This document shows positions 50,812 through 59,658 of a stretch of 64,000 bases of DNA, piece after piece (the first letter of the stretch is position 1; each line of letters starts with the position of its first letter). Under the pieces are notes generated by a model. The model ran no database searches, was not told where the DNA came from, and worked only from the letters and a program-made list of their open reading frames with translations. Source of the stretch: a virus; IMG/VR virus record IMGVR_UViG_3300033145_000668, positions 1-64,000 of that record, one strand, 5' to 3'. A program made the translations under genes and the position numbers.

Positions 50812-50938
50812 TTTGAGTATATATCATTTTTATTTTTCCGCAATTATTACAAATTACTTCTGTTCGTTTTTTTAAATCATTAATCATAATTCTGAATAAT
50901 TTCTTTTTACAATCATCGCATCGTTGTCTTTGTTCCAT
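50801..50938 (-). CDS. small zinc-ribbon protein (Com-like)
   Basis: 45 aa: CDDCKKKLFRIM...VICNNCGKIK, a CxxC-CxxC ribbon like phage Mu Com, a translational activator of a methylase gene. It overlaps the start of the methyltransferase fusion by 11 nt, which fits such a role, but this is inference. Confidence 0.6.
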   Translation of the reverse strand: MEQRQRCDDCKKKLFRIMINDLKKRTEVICNNCGKIKMIYTQNEK

Positions 50939-50939
50939 C

Positions 50940-52175
50940 TTAATAACTACCCCCCAATTCTTCTATAACTTTTTTCCACTCTTCTTTTAATACATTCCAG
51001 TCGTAGAATTTCATGACAGCATCTCTTCCATTTATTCCCATTTCTTTTCTTTTATCTGGATTATTAAATAAATAATCTAATTTTTTAACACCATCTTTAA
51101 TACTACAAATTCCTCGTTCTACTGCCCACGAACCTGTTATTGTTCCATCTATTATTTCTGTTCCATGAACGTCTGGATTTTCTTCTTCTGTTGTTCCAAC
51201 CAAATTTATTCCTAAACCTGCATTATTATCAATCACAAGTTCTTTAGTAGTAGTATAATTCGTAGCTAATACCGGAACCTGACAAGCCATTGCTTCGATT
51301 ATAGGAATACCAAATCCTTCTCCGGATGTAGTTAATAAAAAACAATCCATTACATTATAAACTTCATTCATATCTTTTTCATCAAATCCTTTATAATATT
51401 TAGTACCAGTAAAAAATACTCTATTTTGAATTCCATATTTATTTATTAAAGAATTAATTGGAAAAACTTGTGCATTATCATCGGGGTCACAATGTAACAT
51501 TAAAACAGCATTAGGATTTAGTTTAGCATATTCTCCCATTATTTTTAATGTTCTATCTAACATTTTTCTTCCTTGATTTCTTGCCACTACTCCAATAACA
51601 AACTTATCATTTACTCCCCACTTTTGTCTTAATCTATTTCTTTCTTCTATAGAAACTGGAAAATAATTTGAAATATCTATTCCGTGAGGTATATGGCGGG
51701 TTTCTAAATTATGAACTTTTTTACATTGTTCTTTACCAAATTTAGCCATCGCTATCGGTACATCTACTTTCCTTAGAATATTTTCACAACCAAGCGGCAT
51801 CCCTCCTCCACCATCTGAGGGAAACCAAAAGATTGTTTTAGCTGGAGATAAATCTAATTCAAGTAAAAATGGATAAAGCATGAAGGTGTCTAAAAGTATT
51901 ATAAGAACATCTATTTTAAACTCCTTAACATAAGTCGATAATAAATCTTTAAAATAAGCTTCTCTACCTTGTCCCATAATTGTGAAGTTTAATTTTCTAC
52001 CATCTTCAAATGTTACTGGAGGAACTATCGTTTGTCCTACATAAGTGTGAGCAAAATATCTAACATTATGTCCTTCTTCTACTAATATGTTTCCTAAACT
52101 TTTTGCCTGATTCGAGTACCCTGTTGTTATAAATGGAGAATCACTTAGTATTCCTATATTAAAACTTGTTTTCAT
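50940..52175 (-). CDS. glycosyltransferase, GT4 family
   Basis: 411 aa. SPFITTGYSNQAKSL near the N-terminus (glycine-rich acceptor loop), RHIPHGIDISNYFP in the middle, and CFLLTTSGEGFGIPIIEAMAC with the E-x7-E donor-binding motif near residue 285. It resembles the enzyme at 36111 in the opening TGYSN/DGYSN segment, so the island starts and ends with related enzymes. Confidence 0.85.
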   Translation of the reverse strand: MKTSFNIGILSDSPFITTGYSNQAKSLGNILVEEGHNVRYFAHTYVGQTIVPPVTFEDGRKLNFTIMGQGREAYFKDLLSTYVKEFKIDVLIILLDTFMLYPFLLELDLSPAKTIFWFPSDGGGGMPLGCENILRKVDVPIAMAKFGKEQCKKVHNLETRHIPHGIDISNYFPVSIEERNRLRQKWGVNDKFVIGVVARNQGRKMLDRTLKIMGEYAKLNPNAVLMLHCDPDDNAQVFPINSLINKYGIQNRVFFTGTKYYKGFDEKDMNEVYNVMDCFLLTTSGEGFGIPIIEAMACQVPVLATNYTTTKELVIDNNAGLGINLVGTTEEENPDVHGTEIIDGTITGSWAVERGICSIKDGVKKLDYLFNNPDKRKEMGINGRDAVMKFYDWNVLKEEWKKVIEELGGSY

Positions 52176-52178
52176 TTT

Positions 52179-52418
52179 TTATAAGTCAATAACATTTATT
52201 TTTTTTGAATGTATATTAATTTGTTTTTTTGAAAATGGCATTGGTATTGCACCAGACTCTAATATTAGGGAGGTTCCAGATTCATGAACTTTTACATAAA
52301 TATTTTTCCACTTGTTCATAAATTGCACAGGAAGTACAACACCGTAAGTAGGTTGTAGGTTAGCGGGTTTCATTATCACCCTTATTTTTCGAAGCCTGTT
52401 ATTAGTTTTGAATATCAT
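52179..52418 (-). CDS. possible AbrB/SpoVT-like DNA-binding protein
   Basis: 79 aa; an inner ATG at 52373 would give 64 aa. YGVVLPVQFMNKWKNIYVKVHESG follows the swapped-hairpin pattern of AbrB-like transition regulators. First gene of the - strand island operon, so it may control it. Weak evidence. Confidence 0.45.
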   Translation of the reverse strand: MIFKTNNRLRKIRVIMKPANLQPTYGVVLPVQFMNKWKNIYVKVHESGTSLILESGAIPMPFSKKQINIHSKKINVIDL

Positions 52419-52452
52419 CTATATAGAATATAATAAACAATACATTTGTGCA

Positions 52453-52470
52453 TTTATAAACATATTTACA
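52453..52470 (-). promoter_or_regulatory. class-1 promoter for the modification-island operon
   Basis: On the - strand TGTAAATATGTTTATAAA, one base off the class-1 consensus. It ends 35 nt before the ATG at 52418. A CTATATAG palindrome (52419-52426) sits immediately in front of that ATG and may act as an operator. Confidence 0.6.
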
Positions 52471-52491
52471 ATAAAGTATATATGTTGTGAT

Positions 52492-53184
52492 TTAAAATAT
52501 CTTAATTTTTTCTCCAGTTTCTATACAAATGTCATAAACATGTAATTTTAATACATCGCCTTCTTTTACTTTTTCGGAAACTCTTCTATATGTATAGTCT
52601 GGAATTTTATCTCCTTCTGTTGGTTTTTTTCTGCATCCTTCTCCTTCGTAATGCCACATACCAAATTCGTTAGGTACGAAATTATAACCTTCTTCTAACA
52701 ATTGTTCTCTAATTTTTAGATTATGTAAACCCTGATGATAAAGTTCTTCACTTTCGCTCAGTACACAATTGCTACAACGAAACGCATATGCAATATTAAC
52801 ATTATTTTCTGAATCTATTATATAACCATTACCTATTCTTTTAAATTTAGTGTCTAAAGGAAATTTAAACATTTTACTGCCGCACAATCTACAAATAATA
52901 AATTCATTTTCTGATAATAAATCTTTTATTTGTTCTTTCATATTCAAATTAATTTTTCTTATCATAACTAATTTTTCTATTTTTTCATTTATTATTTTAT
53001 CTTCATGAGATGGTTGTATTAAATTAACTCCATCTATCTTAAGTAAATCTGCTCGTATATTTTCGAGTTCTATTTCAATATTTTTTAATAAATTAGAAAA
53101 AAAGTTTCTACTAGTATCAATAGTTTTAACTAATCTCAACTCATATCTATTTTCTTTCGACTTTATATAAAATTCAAATTCCAT
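52492..53184 (-). CDS. zinc-motif protein, 230 aa
   Basis: N-terminal helical/coiled-coil part (about 30-95), then two CxxC pairs (CRLCGSKMF near 98 and RCSNCVLSE near 135), forming a probable zinc finger. The C-terminal domain is unclassified. Its promoter lies 29 nt upstream. Confidence 0.65.
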   Translation of the reverse strand: MEFEFYIKSKENRYELRLVKTIDTSRNFFSNLLKNIEIELENIRADLLKIDGVNLIQPSHEDKIINEKIEKLVMIRKINLNMKEQIKDLLSENEFIICRLCGSKMFKFPLDTKFKRIGNGYIIDSENNVNIAYAFRCSNCVLSESEELYHQGLHNLKIREQLLEEGYNFVPNEFGMWHYEGEGCRKKPTEGDKIPDYTYRRVSEKVKEGDVLKLHVYDICIETGEKIKIF

Positions 53185-53213
53185 TTTTTTATAATATAAT
53201 TAACAAATTAGCA

Positions 53214-53231
53214 TTTATAAACAAGTTTATA
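53214..53231 (-). promoter_or_regulatory. class-1 promoter
   Basis: On the - strand TATAAACTTGTTTATAAA, ending 30 nt before the ATG at 53184, so the transcript should be leaderless or nearly so. Confidence 0.6.
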
Positions 53232-53250
53232 ATTTATTGTTTATATTTTA

Positions 53251-53892
53251 TTATTTATATTCCAGTTCATCCACAGATAACTTTTCTTGTTCGGGTTCAA
53301 TGTCGTTATCTATCATTTCTTTTAATTCTGTTAACTCTTTTAATTTACTTTCGACTAATGGTTTGTCTAACTTCACTGGAAATATTTTATTTATTTGTGT
53401 ATTTTTATTCTCATAAAGTATCATTCCATTTTCTAAATTTGAAAAATATAAATAGAATTGTAATTGAAATATGTGAGAATTCAGAGGTTCTGTTAATTTT
53501 TGAAATGACCATAGGTTCATGGATTTAATTTCAACGATATAGTTTTTTTCACCATCTGTTATTATACAATCTAATCTCCCCTTAACTATGTCATTGGCAT
53601 TAATATCTATTTCACTGGCTACAAGAACTCCCATTTCTGCAAAATACCGTGCATATCTTTCATGCACCGAATCTCCATTATCAAAAACCTTTCTTAGATT
53701 TGCATTTATTTTAAACTGACTTCCTTTCTTTAATGTATCGAACAATTCCTTTTTAGATTTAGTTACCTCAGTAACATAGAAATAATCTCGTATTCTCGGA
53801 GTAGTTTGCTTACTATCTAAGTGAAAGTCTATTGCTTTCTGCAAATCAAACTTATCTTCTTTTTCAAAACCGAGTCTAGATTTTATTGTCAT
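53251..53892 (-). CDS. PD-(D/E)XK nuclease (Cas4/RecB-like fold)
   Basis: About 213 aa from the ATG at 53892 (MTIKSRLGFEK). The active-site triad is seen in VKGRLDCIITD and IVEIKSMN (D...ExK, near residues 107-125), after a helical stretch with HERYARYFAEMG. It lacks the cysteine cluster of Cas4. Likely an exonuclease for DNA replication or recombination. Confidence 0.72.
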   Translation of the reverse strand: MTIKSRLGFEKEDKFDLQKAIDFHLDSKQTTPRIRDYFYVTEVTKSKKELFDTLKKGSQFKINANLRKVFDNGDSVHERYARYFAEMGVLVASEIDINANDIVKGRLDCIITDGEKNYIVEIKSMNLWSFQKLTEPLNSHIFQLQFYLYFSNLENGMILYENKNTQINKIFPVKLDKPLVESKLKELTELKEMIDNDIEPEQEKLSVDELEYK

Positions 53893-53942
53893 ATTATATG
53901 CTATCAACAATTTAAATAAAAATAAAATCTAGAATCTCAGTT

Positions 53943-54125
53943 TTATTTTTTCTTTGTTTTGTTGTTTTTAACAGCTTGTTTCATTGCCTTTTCTTGACAT
54001 TTTCTACAAACGTGCTTATTTAGAGTTCCAGCTTCTTCCTTTATCTTGTATTGCTGGTAGTTAGTTTTCTTAACCGCTCCACATTTTTTACATTTTACAG
54101 TGTACATTTTTCCTTGTGTCTCCAT
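53943..54125 (-). CDS. small zinc-ribbon protein, 60 aa
   Basis: CKKCGAVKKTNYQQYKI...HVCRKCQEKA, a CxxC-CxxC ribbon with a Lys-rich tail (NNKTKKK), typical of nucleic-acid binding. Own TATA box about 30 nt upstream. Confidence 0.62.
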   Translation of the reverse strand: METQGKMYTVKCKKCGAVKKTNYQQYKIKEEAGTLNKHVCRKCQEKAMKQAVKNNKTKKK

Positions 54126-54153
54126 TTTAATTGGTTATGGCAAGATTATGTCA

Positions 54154-54161
54154 CTTATAAA
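54154..54161 (-). promoter_or_regulatory. TATA box for a leaderless zinc-ribbon gene
   Basis: CATTTATAAG on the - strand, 29-36 nt before the ATG at 54125. Confidence 0.5.
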
Positions 54162-54174
54162 TGTTTGCTTTTTG

Positions 54175-56613
54175 TTAAAATAGCGTCTTCTGACCGCTTA
54201 ATTTTAATTTTGCGATTGCTACAATTTTATCCAATTCTTTCATTCTACCCAATACTTCATAAATTGGTTTTGCTTTTTGATATATATTTTTTATTACCAT
54301 TGCCGACCAATCTATTTTAATATTTTTATCTTTAAACTGTGTTTCATCTTCGAAGCACATAACATCGGACACTTGTCCTGTAATATATAATAACTTAAAT
54401 TTATTTCCTTCTCTTAATCTTAAACCTAAATTTTCATTGCTCCACTTCACTCCTCTAATAACCGGACGATTCGCTGGTTTAGTTGTTGTATGTCCTTCTT
54501 TATCTGTTCGTGTAATAGTATATTTTTCAATTGCTTTATTTAACTTAGAAGGAATAGCAATATCATTTAACTCTATTTTTCTCATAATCATATCATCGAT
54601 AGTTTTACAAACATAATCATTTAATAAATTAAAATCATCTTGCATTAATAACAATCTAAATAACTCCTTTTGAAAAACTTTTGACATTGGAGCAGTGTCG
54701 CTTCTCCTAACTTGCATTCCGCACGCTTTAATTTTATCACATTCTTCTCCATCATCCCAAGTTGTTCTTAAAACATATCTTTTCTTAGTTTGAATAAAAG
54801 CTTTTTTAGCAAACTTTTCGAATTCCATATTAATAGTACTCTTCGGCATACCTAAATCTTCTATTACAAACTTTTCAATTTGGTCGTTAATTAATTTTTG
54901 TAATCTTTTTCCTTCTACAATTGGGTCTTTATCTTTAGGAATTACAAATCCAATAGAATCAGTATCAGACATAACATGAGTATATCCTGTATCTTCTACA
55001 ACTATATCTCTAGCTTTACAAATTAATTGTCGAGCATTAGCTGTTACTGCATTTGCTAATCGCAAATCATTCATTCTAAATCCATTAGATGCGAATACAC
55101 CCCAAATACTATTGATAACGATTTTAATAGCAAACATTTTATCTCGTAAATCCTGTCCTCCAGTTCCTTGCATTTGTTCTTTTAATTCTTTTTTTAGTTG
55201 TAGCAAATCATCAATTACGCTTGGCATAATTCCTTGTCCTTGTTGGTCGACTTTTAAACCGGTTTCAATATTAACAATTATTCCATCGTCGCTAATTTTT
55301 TCTTTACTTAAATTAAAAGTTTTAATAATATTTGGATACAATCCACTATAATCAAAAAATACTACATTATCATATAATCCAGGATTAGTAAAAACATAAG
55401 CTCCTTGAAGATGTTCGTCTTCTCCTCGTTCTCTAAAAATAGGTTTAGTAGGAAATGATTTTTGAGTATTATATTTTTTTAATATCTTAGTATCGTGAAT
55501 TCTCGACATATAAAAACAATCAGTAATATTTCTTACTCCAGCAAAGTTTCTAATTTGTTCAAACAAATCTAATAATTTACACTTCTCATTAATTCTAACT
55601 ACTAATTCAACATCTTTTATATTATAATAAATCAGTTCTTCTAGGTTTTCCCTCCACGATTTGCTCATATCATGCACTGGTAACTTCTGGTCACCGAGCT
55701 CAGTATCAGCAACGCTATTTAAAGAATAACTCGCTAATTCTCCAAAGTGTAACTGTCTGTACATTTTTAAAGAATCTGCTAATACTAATCCTAATATTTT
55801 TATTTCTCCCTTCATCATCTTTGCTACTCTTGCATTAAAATCAATTCCGTGCCACATTACTGTGTCGAGCGGATTAGTAAAAGAACATAACTTTTCTACA
55901 TCAATCTCTAAATGTTCCAGACGAGCATATAAATATCCTATATCGAATCCAATGTTCCATGCCGTTAATATGTCACCGTCTTCACAATTAAGATAAAAAA
56001 GAAATTGTCTTAACATTTGGTCTTCATTATTAAAATAGTAAATAGTTTTATCGCCGTCTTTTTTAATTACACTTTCAATATCTTCTCTCCAAACATATGT
56101 AACATATTTATTACTAAAACTATCGTGCGCCGTAATGCAAGTTATTTTTTCAACAGGATTATCATTATCAGGAAATCCTTTATCGCAAGTTGTTTCAATA
56201 TCAAATGTTATTGTTTTATATTTTGTCGACTCAACCTTCTCAACTTTATCTATCATATATCGCATATCAATAGATAAATCTAATTCGTATGTATTATCTA
56301 AATTACCTCGTAAGTCTGTAATATATTTTTTAAAAAATAATTGTTCTTTAGGATGATTAAATATAATCTTATAAACCGGTTCTCCGTAAATATCATTAGG
56401 ACCAAATCCAGACATTTGAGCATAAGTTGGAAGTATAAAGTTTTTACTTTTTAGGAGAGTATCGTTAACATAACAATATGGCTTAAAATCAGTTACTCGT
56501 CTAACTTCTTTTGTTCCGTCTTTATTTCTAATAAATAAAAGTATAGTTGGCACACCATTAATAATCTTAGAACTAATATCATATAATCCAATATACGTGT
56601 CTCGTTGCGTCAT
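54175..56613 (-). CDS. polB: B-family DNA polymerase
   Basis: 812 aa. Exonuclease motifs: DIE at residues 138-140, NIGFD at 220-224, YNIKD at 330-334. Polymerase motifs: A at DYSGLYPNII (D421), B at KIVINSIWG (497-505), C at SDTDS (549-553), then KKRY. All catalytic acidic residues are present, so it should proofread and polymerise. Motif A has Gly where Ser-Leu-Tyr enzymes have Leu. It is the viral replicase, in an operon with the 7-deazaguanine genes. Length is normal for archaeal and viral PolB. Confidence 0.92.
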   Translation of the reverse strand: MTQRDTYIGLYDISSKIINGVPTILLFIRNKDGTKEVRRVTDFKPYCYVNDTLLKSKNFILPTYAQMSGFGPNDIYGEPVYKIIFNHPKEQLFFKKYITDLRGNLDNTYELDLSIDMRYMIDKVEKVESTKYKTITFDIETTCDKGFPDNDNPVEKITCITAHDSFSNKYVTYVWREDIESVIKKDGDKTIYYFNNEDQMLRQFLFYLNCEDGDILTAWNIGFDIGYLYARLEHLEIDVEKLCSFTNPLDTVMWHGIDFNARVAKMMKGEIKILGLVLADSLKMYRQLHFGELASYSLNSVADTELGDQKLPVHDMSKSWRENLEELIYYNIKDVELVVRINEKCKLLDLFEQIRNFAGVRNITDCFYMSRIHDTKILKKYNTQKSFPTKPIFRERGEDEHLQGAYVFTNPGLYDNVVFFDYSGLYPNIIKTFNLSKEKISDDGIIVNIETGLKVDQQGQGIMPSVIDDLLQLKKELKEQMQGTGGQDLRDKMFAIKIVINSIWGVFASNGFRMNDLRLANAVTANARQLICKARDIVVEDTGYTHVMSDTDSIGFVIPKDKDPIVEGKRLQKLINDQIEKFVIEDLGMPKSTINMEFEKFAKKAFIQTKKRYVLRTTWDDGEECDKIKACGMQVRRSDTAPMSKVFQKELFRLLLMQDDFNLLNDYVCKTIDDMIMRKIELNDIAIPSKLNKAIEKYTITRTDKEGHTTTKPANRPVIRGVKWSNENLGLRLREGNKFKLLYITGQVSDVMCFEDETQFKDKNIKIDWSAMVIKNIYQKAKPIYEVLGRMKELDKIVAIAKLKLSGQKTLF

Positions 56614-56614
56614 A

Positions 56615-57376
56615 TTATAACACCCGCTTTACCATATCTATATTATATTGTATTGTGTTTAACTGGTCTTGTGTTAATTCAGAAATATTATGGTCTAATC
56701 TTTCTAATGGTTCCGTAATACATTCATCTAACTTAATTCCCATCGAACCTAACTTAAAACAAATATTCGAATCCATACTTCTTACCAACGGATATTTTTT
56801 ATATGTTTCGATTTCGTGAATTAAATAATGATTAGCTCCAGCACAATGAATTGGCTTCCTAACTAAATCTTGTTCGTGTAAAAACTCTAAACATTTAATT
56901 CTACAAATTGCAAAATCTTTTGTTCCTGCCATTTCTGCAAACGCTTCCACAGAATATTTACTAATAGCAATTACATCTATGCTTGGATGATTTAGCATCC
57001 ATTTGTAGCAAGATATCCATTCGCTTGCGTTTTTACCTTGCGGAAGACCAACAATTCTAAAATTAATTTTATCGTTTGTTGTTAAGTGTGAAATAAACTC
57101 TTCTGTTAATCTTACAGTTTCTTCATAATCGTATAACTTATCACTTGCCCAAATTTCATTACTATTAACATCTCTAGCAGATTGTATTACTTGTTCGACT
57201 GGAGAACTAACTCCATTTTCTGCAGCCATATTATCTGTGATTTTATAATTTTTATGGTCCCTATAATAAGCAGTATATTCAGGATTGTTATTTATCCAAT
57301 CACAAAGAGTGAATGCTATTTCTCCTTGCTCTGAGAATTCTGGATAGTTTATTCCTGCTATAAATCCGAATTTCAT
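56615..57376 (-). CDS. DpdA-like 7-deazaguanine transglycosylase
   Basis: 253 aa. This is a TGT-like TIM-barrel paralogue of the phage DpdA type, which puts preQ0-like bases into DNA. ITDNMAAENG near residue 47 matches the DN-x-AxE substrate-pocket motif, and VGLPQGKNASEWISCYKWM near 108 the GLPQG loop. SIDVIAISK and IHCAGANHYLI continue the barrel. The neighbours FolE2, QueD and QueE supply its substrate. The exact DpdA subtype is not clear. Confidence 0.72.
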   Translation of the reverse strand: MKFGFIAGINYPEFSEQGEIAFTLCDWINNNPEYTAYYRDHKNYKITDNMAAENGVSSPVEQVIQSARDVNSNEIWASDKLYDYEETVRLTEEFISHLTTNDKINFRIVGLPQGKNASEWISCYKWMLNHPSIDVIAISKYSVEAFAEMAGTKDFAICRIKCLEFLHEQDLVRKPIHCAGANHYLIHEIETYKKYPLVRSMDSNICFKLGSMGIKLDECITEPLERLDHNISELTQDQLNTIQYNIDMVKRVL

Positions 57377-58164
57377 TTCGAACCTCGCTCATTAAGAATC
57401 TTTATTTTACTATAAATGTTAACATCTTCTTTAGTATAAGAATTATTTGCATTATTTTTTATTTTCCTATTATGTTTTTGTCTATTTAATAAATATTTTT
57501 TTAATAATATAGCTTGTTCTTTTTTAACGTATAAATGCGGTATAATTAAATCGCATAATTTAATTAAATCAACTTGTTTCGAAAACTTTACATTATAAGT
57601 TCTTTTCCACCTATTATTAGGATGTTTATAATCTGATATATTAATAATAGTAGACGATACATATTTATTAAAAATATTTACACAACGTTCTATTGATTTT
57701 TTATGTGTTCCGCCTATAGAGATACCATAAGCATATGCAATACCATTTTTTCGCTTTGTCTGCCATATTCCAATATATCCCTCACCGTCTATAAAACCAC
57801 ACAACCACAACAAATCTGGGTCATAATTATTTTCAATATATGCTCCGTAATAACCATCTTCATTTATTTCAACTTTAACCTCTCGATTTTTATATTTTTT
57901 TTCAATTCTTTGTTTTAATGCTGACGCCATCATTTCACAACTTTTATTTTCAGTTAGTTTTATTTTTTTAATTAAACTATCTATATATCGCTGAAAACAT
58001 ATATATTCTATGTCGCGGTTATCGTGAAATTGTTCTATCCAAACGATAACTTTAAACTCATGATGGTGTTCATTTTTTAAAAAATCAACTTGTTTAATAT
58101 TACAATCTACCCATTTATGCGTGTCTCTAAAGGATGTAGTTACTTTTGCAAATATTTTAATCAT
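57373..58164 (-). CDS. QueD-neighbour domain fused to a LAGLIDADG endonuclease
   Basis: 263 aa. Residues 1-112 belong to a short family I recall beside 7-deazaguanine genes of phages: FLKNEHHHEFKVIVWIE, SCEMMASALKQRI, EINEDGYYGAYIE. Directly after it, residues 113-263 carry one LAGLIDADG motif (LCGFIDGEGYIG at 121-132) and a typical single-motif endonuclease fold ending with KKEQAILLKKYLLNRQK. Whether the two parts are one protein, or the endonuclease replaced the true C-terminus, is unclear. Confidence 0.65.
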   Translation of the reverse strand: MIKIFAKVTTSFRDTHKWVDCNIKQVDFLKNEHHHEFKVIVWIEQFHDNRDIEYICFQRYIDSLIKKIKLTENKSCEMMASALKQRIEKKYKNREVKVEINEDGYYGAYIENNYDPDLLWLCGFIDGEGYIGIWQTKRKNGIAYAYGISIGGTHKKSIERCVNIFNKYVSSTIINISDYKHPNNRWKRTYNVKFSKQVDLIKLCDLIIPHLYVKKEQAILLKKYLLNRQKHNRKIKNNANNSYTKEDVNIYSKIKILNERGSK

Positions 58165-58306
58165 TTATTATTTCTCCTATACTTTTTAGTTTTATTTTAC
58201 ATAACGTACATCTTCTACCACCAATTTTATCAACATACACGCCTCGTCTGTTACAGCGTTCACATCTTAAAATTTCTAATACTTTTTTAACTTCATAATT
58301 AGTCAT
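58157..58306 (-). CDS. small zinc-ribbon protein, 49 aa
   Basis: CERCNRRGVYVDKIGGRRCTLCKIK, a CxxC-CxxC zinc site. It begins in the FolE2 stop (ATGA) and overlaps the next gene by 8 nt. Too short for standard gene finders. Role unknown. Confidence 0.6.
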   Translation of the reverse strand: MTNYEVKKVLEILRCERCNRRGVYVDKIGGRRCTLCKIKLKSIGEIIND

Positions 58307-59130
58307 TTTAAATCTCTACCGCAATTTAATACTGCAACAGCTTTATGCTGGTGAATTGATTCATTATGATTTATTACAATTACATAATCATTAATTACAT
58401 CATCTAAAATTTTATCTAATTCAATGGAAATATCTCTACTCATATCTTCAACAAATTTAGGATTATTATAAGCTGTTTCTGTTACATATTTTTCATCCGG
58501 TCTTTTTAATACTGACCATATAGGACAACTAGCACAATTTTCTACTATATTTATTATTTCTTCAATTAAAACATCTTCTTTTAATTCAACAGTAACCGAA
58601 GCATTAGATAATTGATTATGAGCAGAATATTCTGAAATTTCTTTACTGCAAGGACATAAACTTGTATAAGGAACGTTTACAGTTAAATATATTTTATCTT
58701 CACCATTAATACTTTTACCTTCTATCGTACAAAGATAATGTACATAACCTTTTATTTTACTAACCGGTGCTTCTTTTTTAAGAAAATAATTAAAATGAAC
58801 TTTTATATAACTATCATTTGAATTTAATTTTTCCTTTAAATCTATTAATAATTGTCTAATAATATCTGTACTAACGTAATCTTCTTCTAAAACATCATGT
58901 ATTAAAATCGGTAACCTACTCATAGAAATTCCTTTTTCTTCTTCACTTAATGAAACATAAATACTCACATCTCCAACAGTAGACCTTATCTTTTTATTAT
59001 GGTCTAATATTTTAATAGGAACGATTAAATCTCTTATACCAACTTTATTTATTTTTTTATGCCTCGCGTCTTTTTGTTCTTGAACATCTGGTAACGCATT
59101 TTTTAATTTTTCTAATTCAATTGAGTTCAT
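58303..59130 (-). CDS. folE2: GTP cyclohydrolase IB (FolE2/MptA family)
   Basis: About 275 aa from the ATG at 59130, chosen because the family begins here (LPDVQ at about residue 13) and GGGAGG lies upstream. Motifs: SLCPCSKEISEYSAHNQ, ENCASCPIWSVLKRPDEKYVTE and NHNESIHQHKA, all hallmarks of metal-dependent GCYH-IB. It makes dihydroneopterin triphosphate from GTP, the first step to 7-deazaguanine. Archaea use this type as MptA. Confidence 0.9.
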   Translation of the reverse strand: MNSIELEKLKNALPDVQEQKDARHKKINKVGIRDLIVPIKILDHNKKIRSTVGDVSIYVSLSEEEKGISMSRLPILIHDVLEEDYVSTDIIRQLLIDLKEKLNSNDSYIKVHFNYFLKKEAPVSKIKGYVHYLCTIEGKSINGEDKIYLTVNVPYTSLCPCSKEISEYSAHNQLSNASVTVELKEDVLIEEIINIVENCASCPIWSVLKRPDEKYVTETAYNNPKFVEDMSRDISIELDKILDDVINDYVIVINHNESIHQHKAVAVLNCGRDLK

Positions 59131-59488
59131 CTTCACCCTCCCAGGGGAAGACCAACCATTCGTTCTTCTTACCTTTTGTTTCAATAAAAAAATCAGGTTT
59201 AACCTTAGTCCACTTTGAATTATAAATACAAGCTATCTTTTTATTTTTTACATTTTGTAATGTTGTTCCTGTATCTGAAATATCATCGCACACCAAAGTA
59301 TTTTTAGTAGGATGTATTAAAATAGGTAATCTTAAAACGTGACTCATTTTAACTGCAACTGGTAATCCGCCTCTCGGCACTCCATAAACACCATCAAATT
59401 TTATTTTAGAATCTACTACCATGTCAGCTAACTCATCTATCATAGCTCCTACTCCTTCCCATTTAATATAAATATATTTTTTTGTCAT
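59117..59488 (-). CDS. phosphoribosyltransferase
   Basis: 123 aa. GVYGVPRGGLPVAVKMSH near residue 35 and the PRPP-binding signature TLVCDDISDTGTTL near residue 64. Type I PRTase, smaller than most, likely acting on a purine or 7-deazapurine base. Overlaps FolE2 by 14 nt. Confidence 0.75.
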   Translation of the reverse strand: MTKKYIYIKWEGVGAMIDELADMVVDSKIKFDGVYGVPRGGLPVAVKMSHVLRLPILIHPTKNTLVCDDISDTGTTLQNVKNKKIACIYNSKWTKVKPDFFIETKGKKNEWLVFPWEGEDELN

Positions 59489-59658
59489 TTTGAATCTCCC
59501 ATTATTATATCTGTTAATCCTCGTTCATATAAAAAAGTATCTTCTGGTTCAATTCCCAAGTCATTGCATGATTTATAATATGCAACTGCATTTTGAATTT
59601 GTTGATATTCTATTCTTTTATCATTTAATTCTTTTAGCTTTACTTCATAAGGTTTCAT
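59485..59658 (-). CDS. small hypothetical protein, 57 aa
   Basis: Helical N-terminus (EVKLKELNDKRIEYQQIQNAV), then GIEPEDTFLYERGLTD. Starts right after the QueE stop and overlaps the phosphoribosyltransferase start (ATGA). Unknown. Confidence 0.55.
   Translation of the reverse strand: MKPYEVKLKELNDKRIEYQQIQNAVAYYKSCNDLGIEPEDTFLYERGLTDIIMGDSK

Noticed and set aside
53251-53892. Cas4 nuclease
   Set aside because: The PD-(D/E)XK core fits, but the four cysteines that bind the Fe-S cluster of Cas4 are missing.
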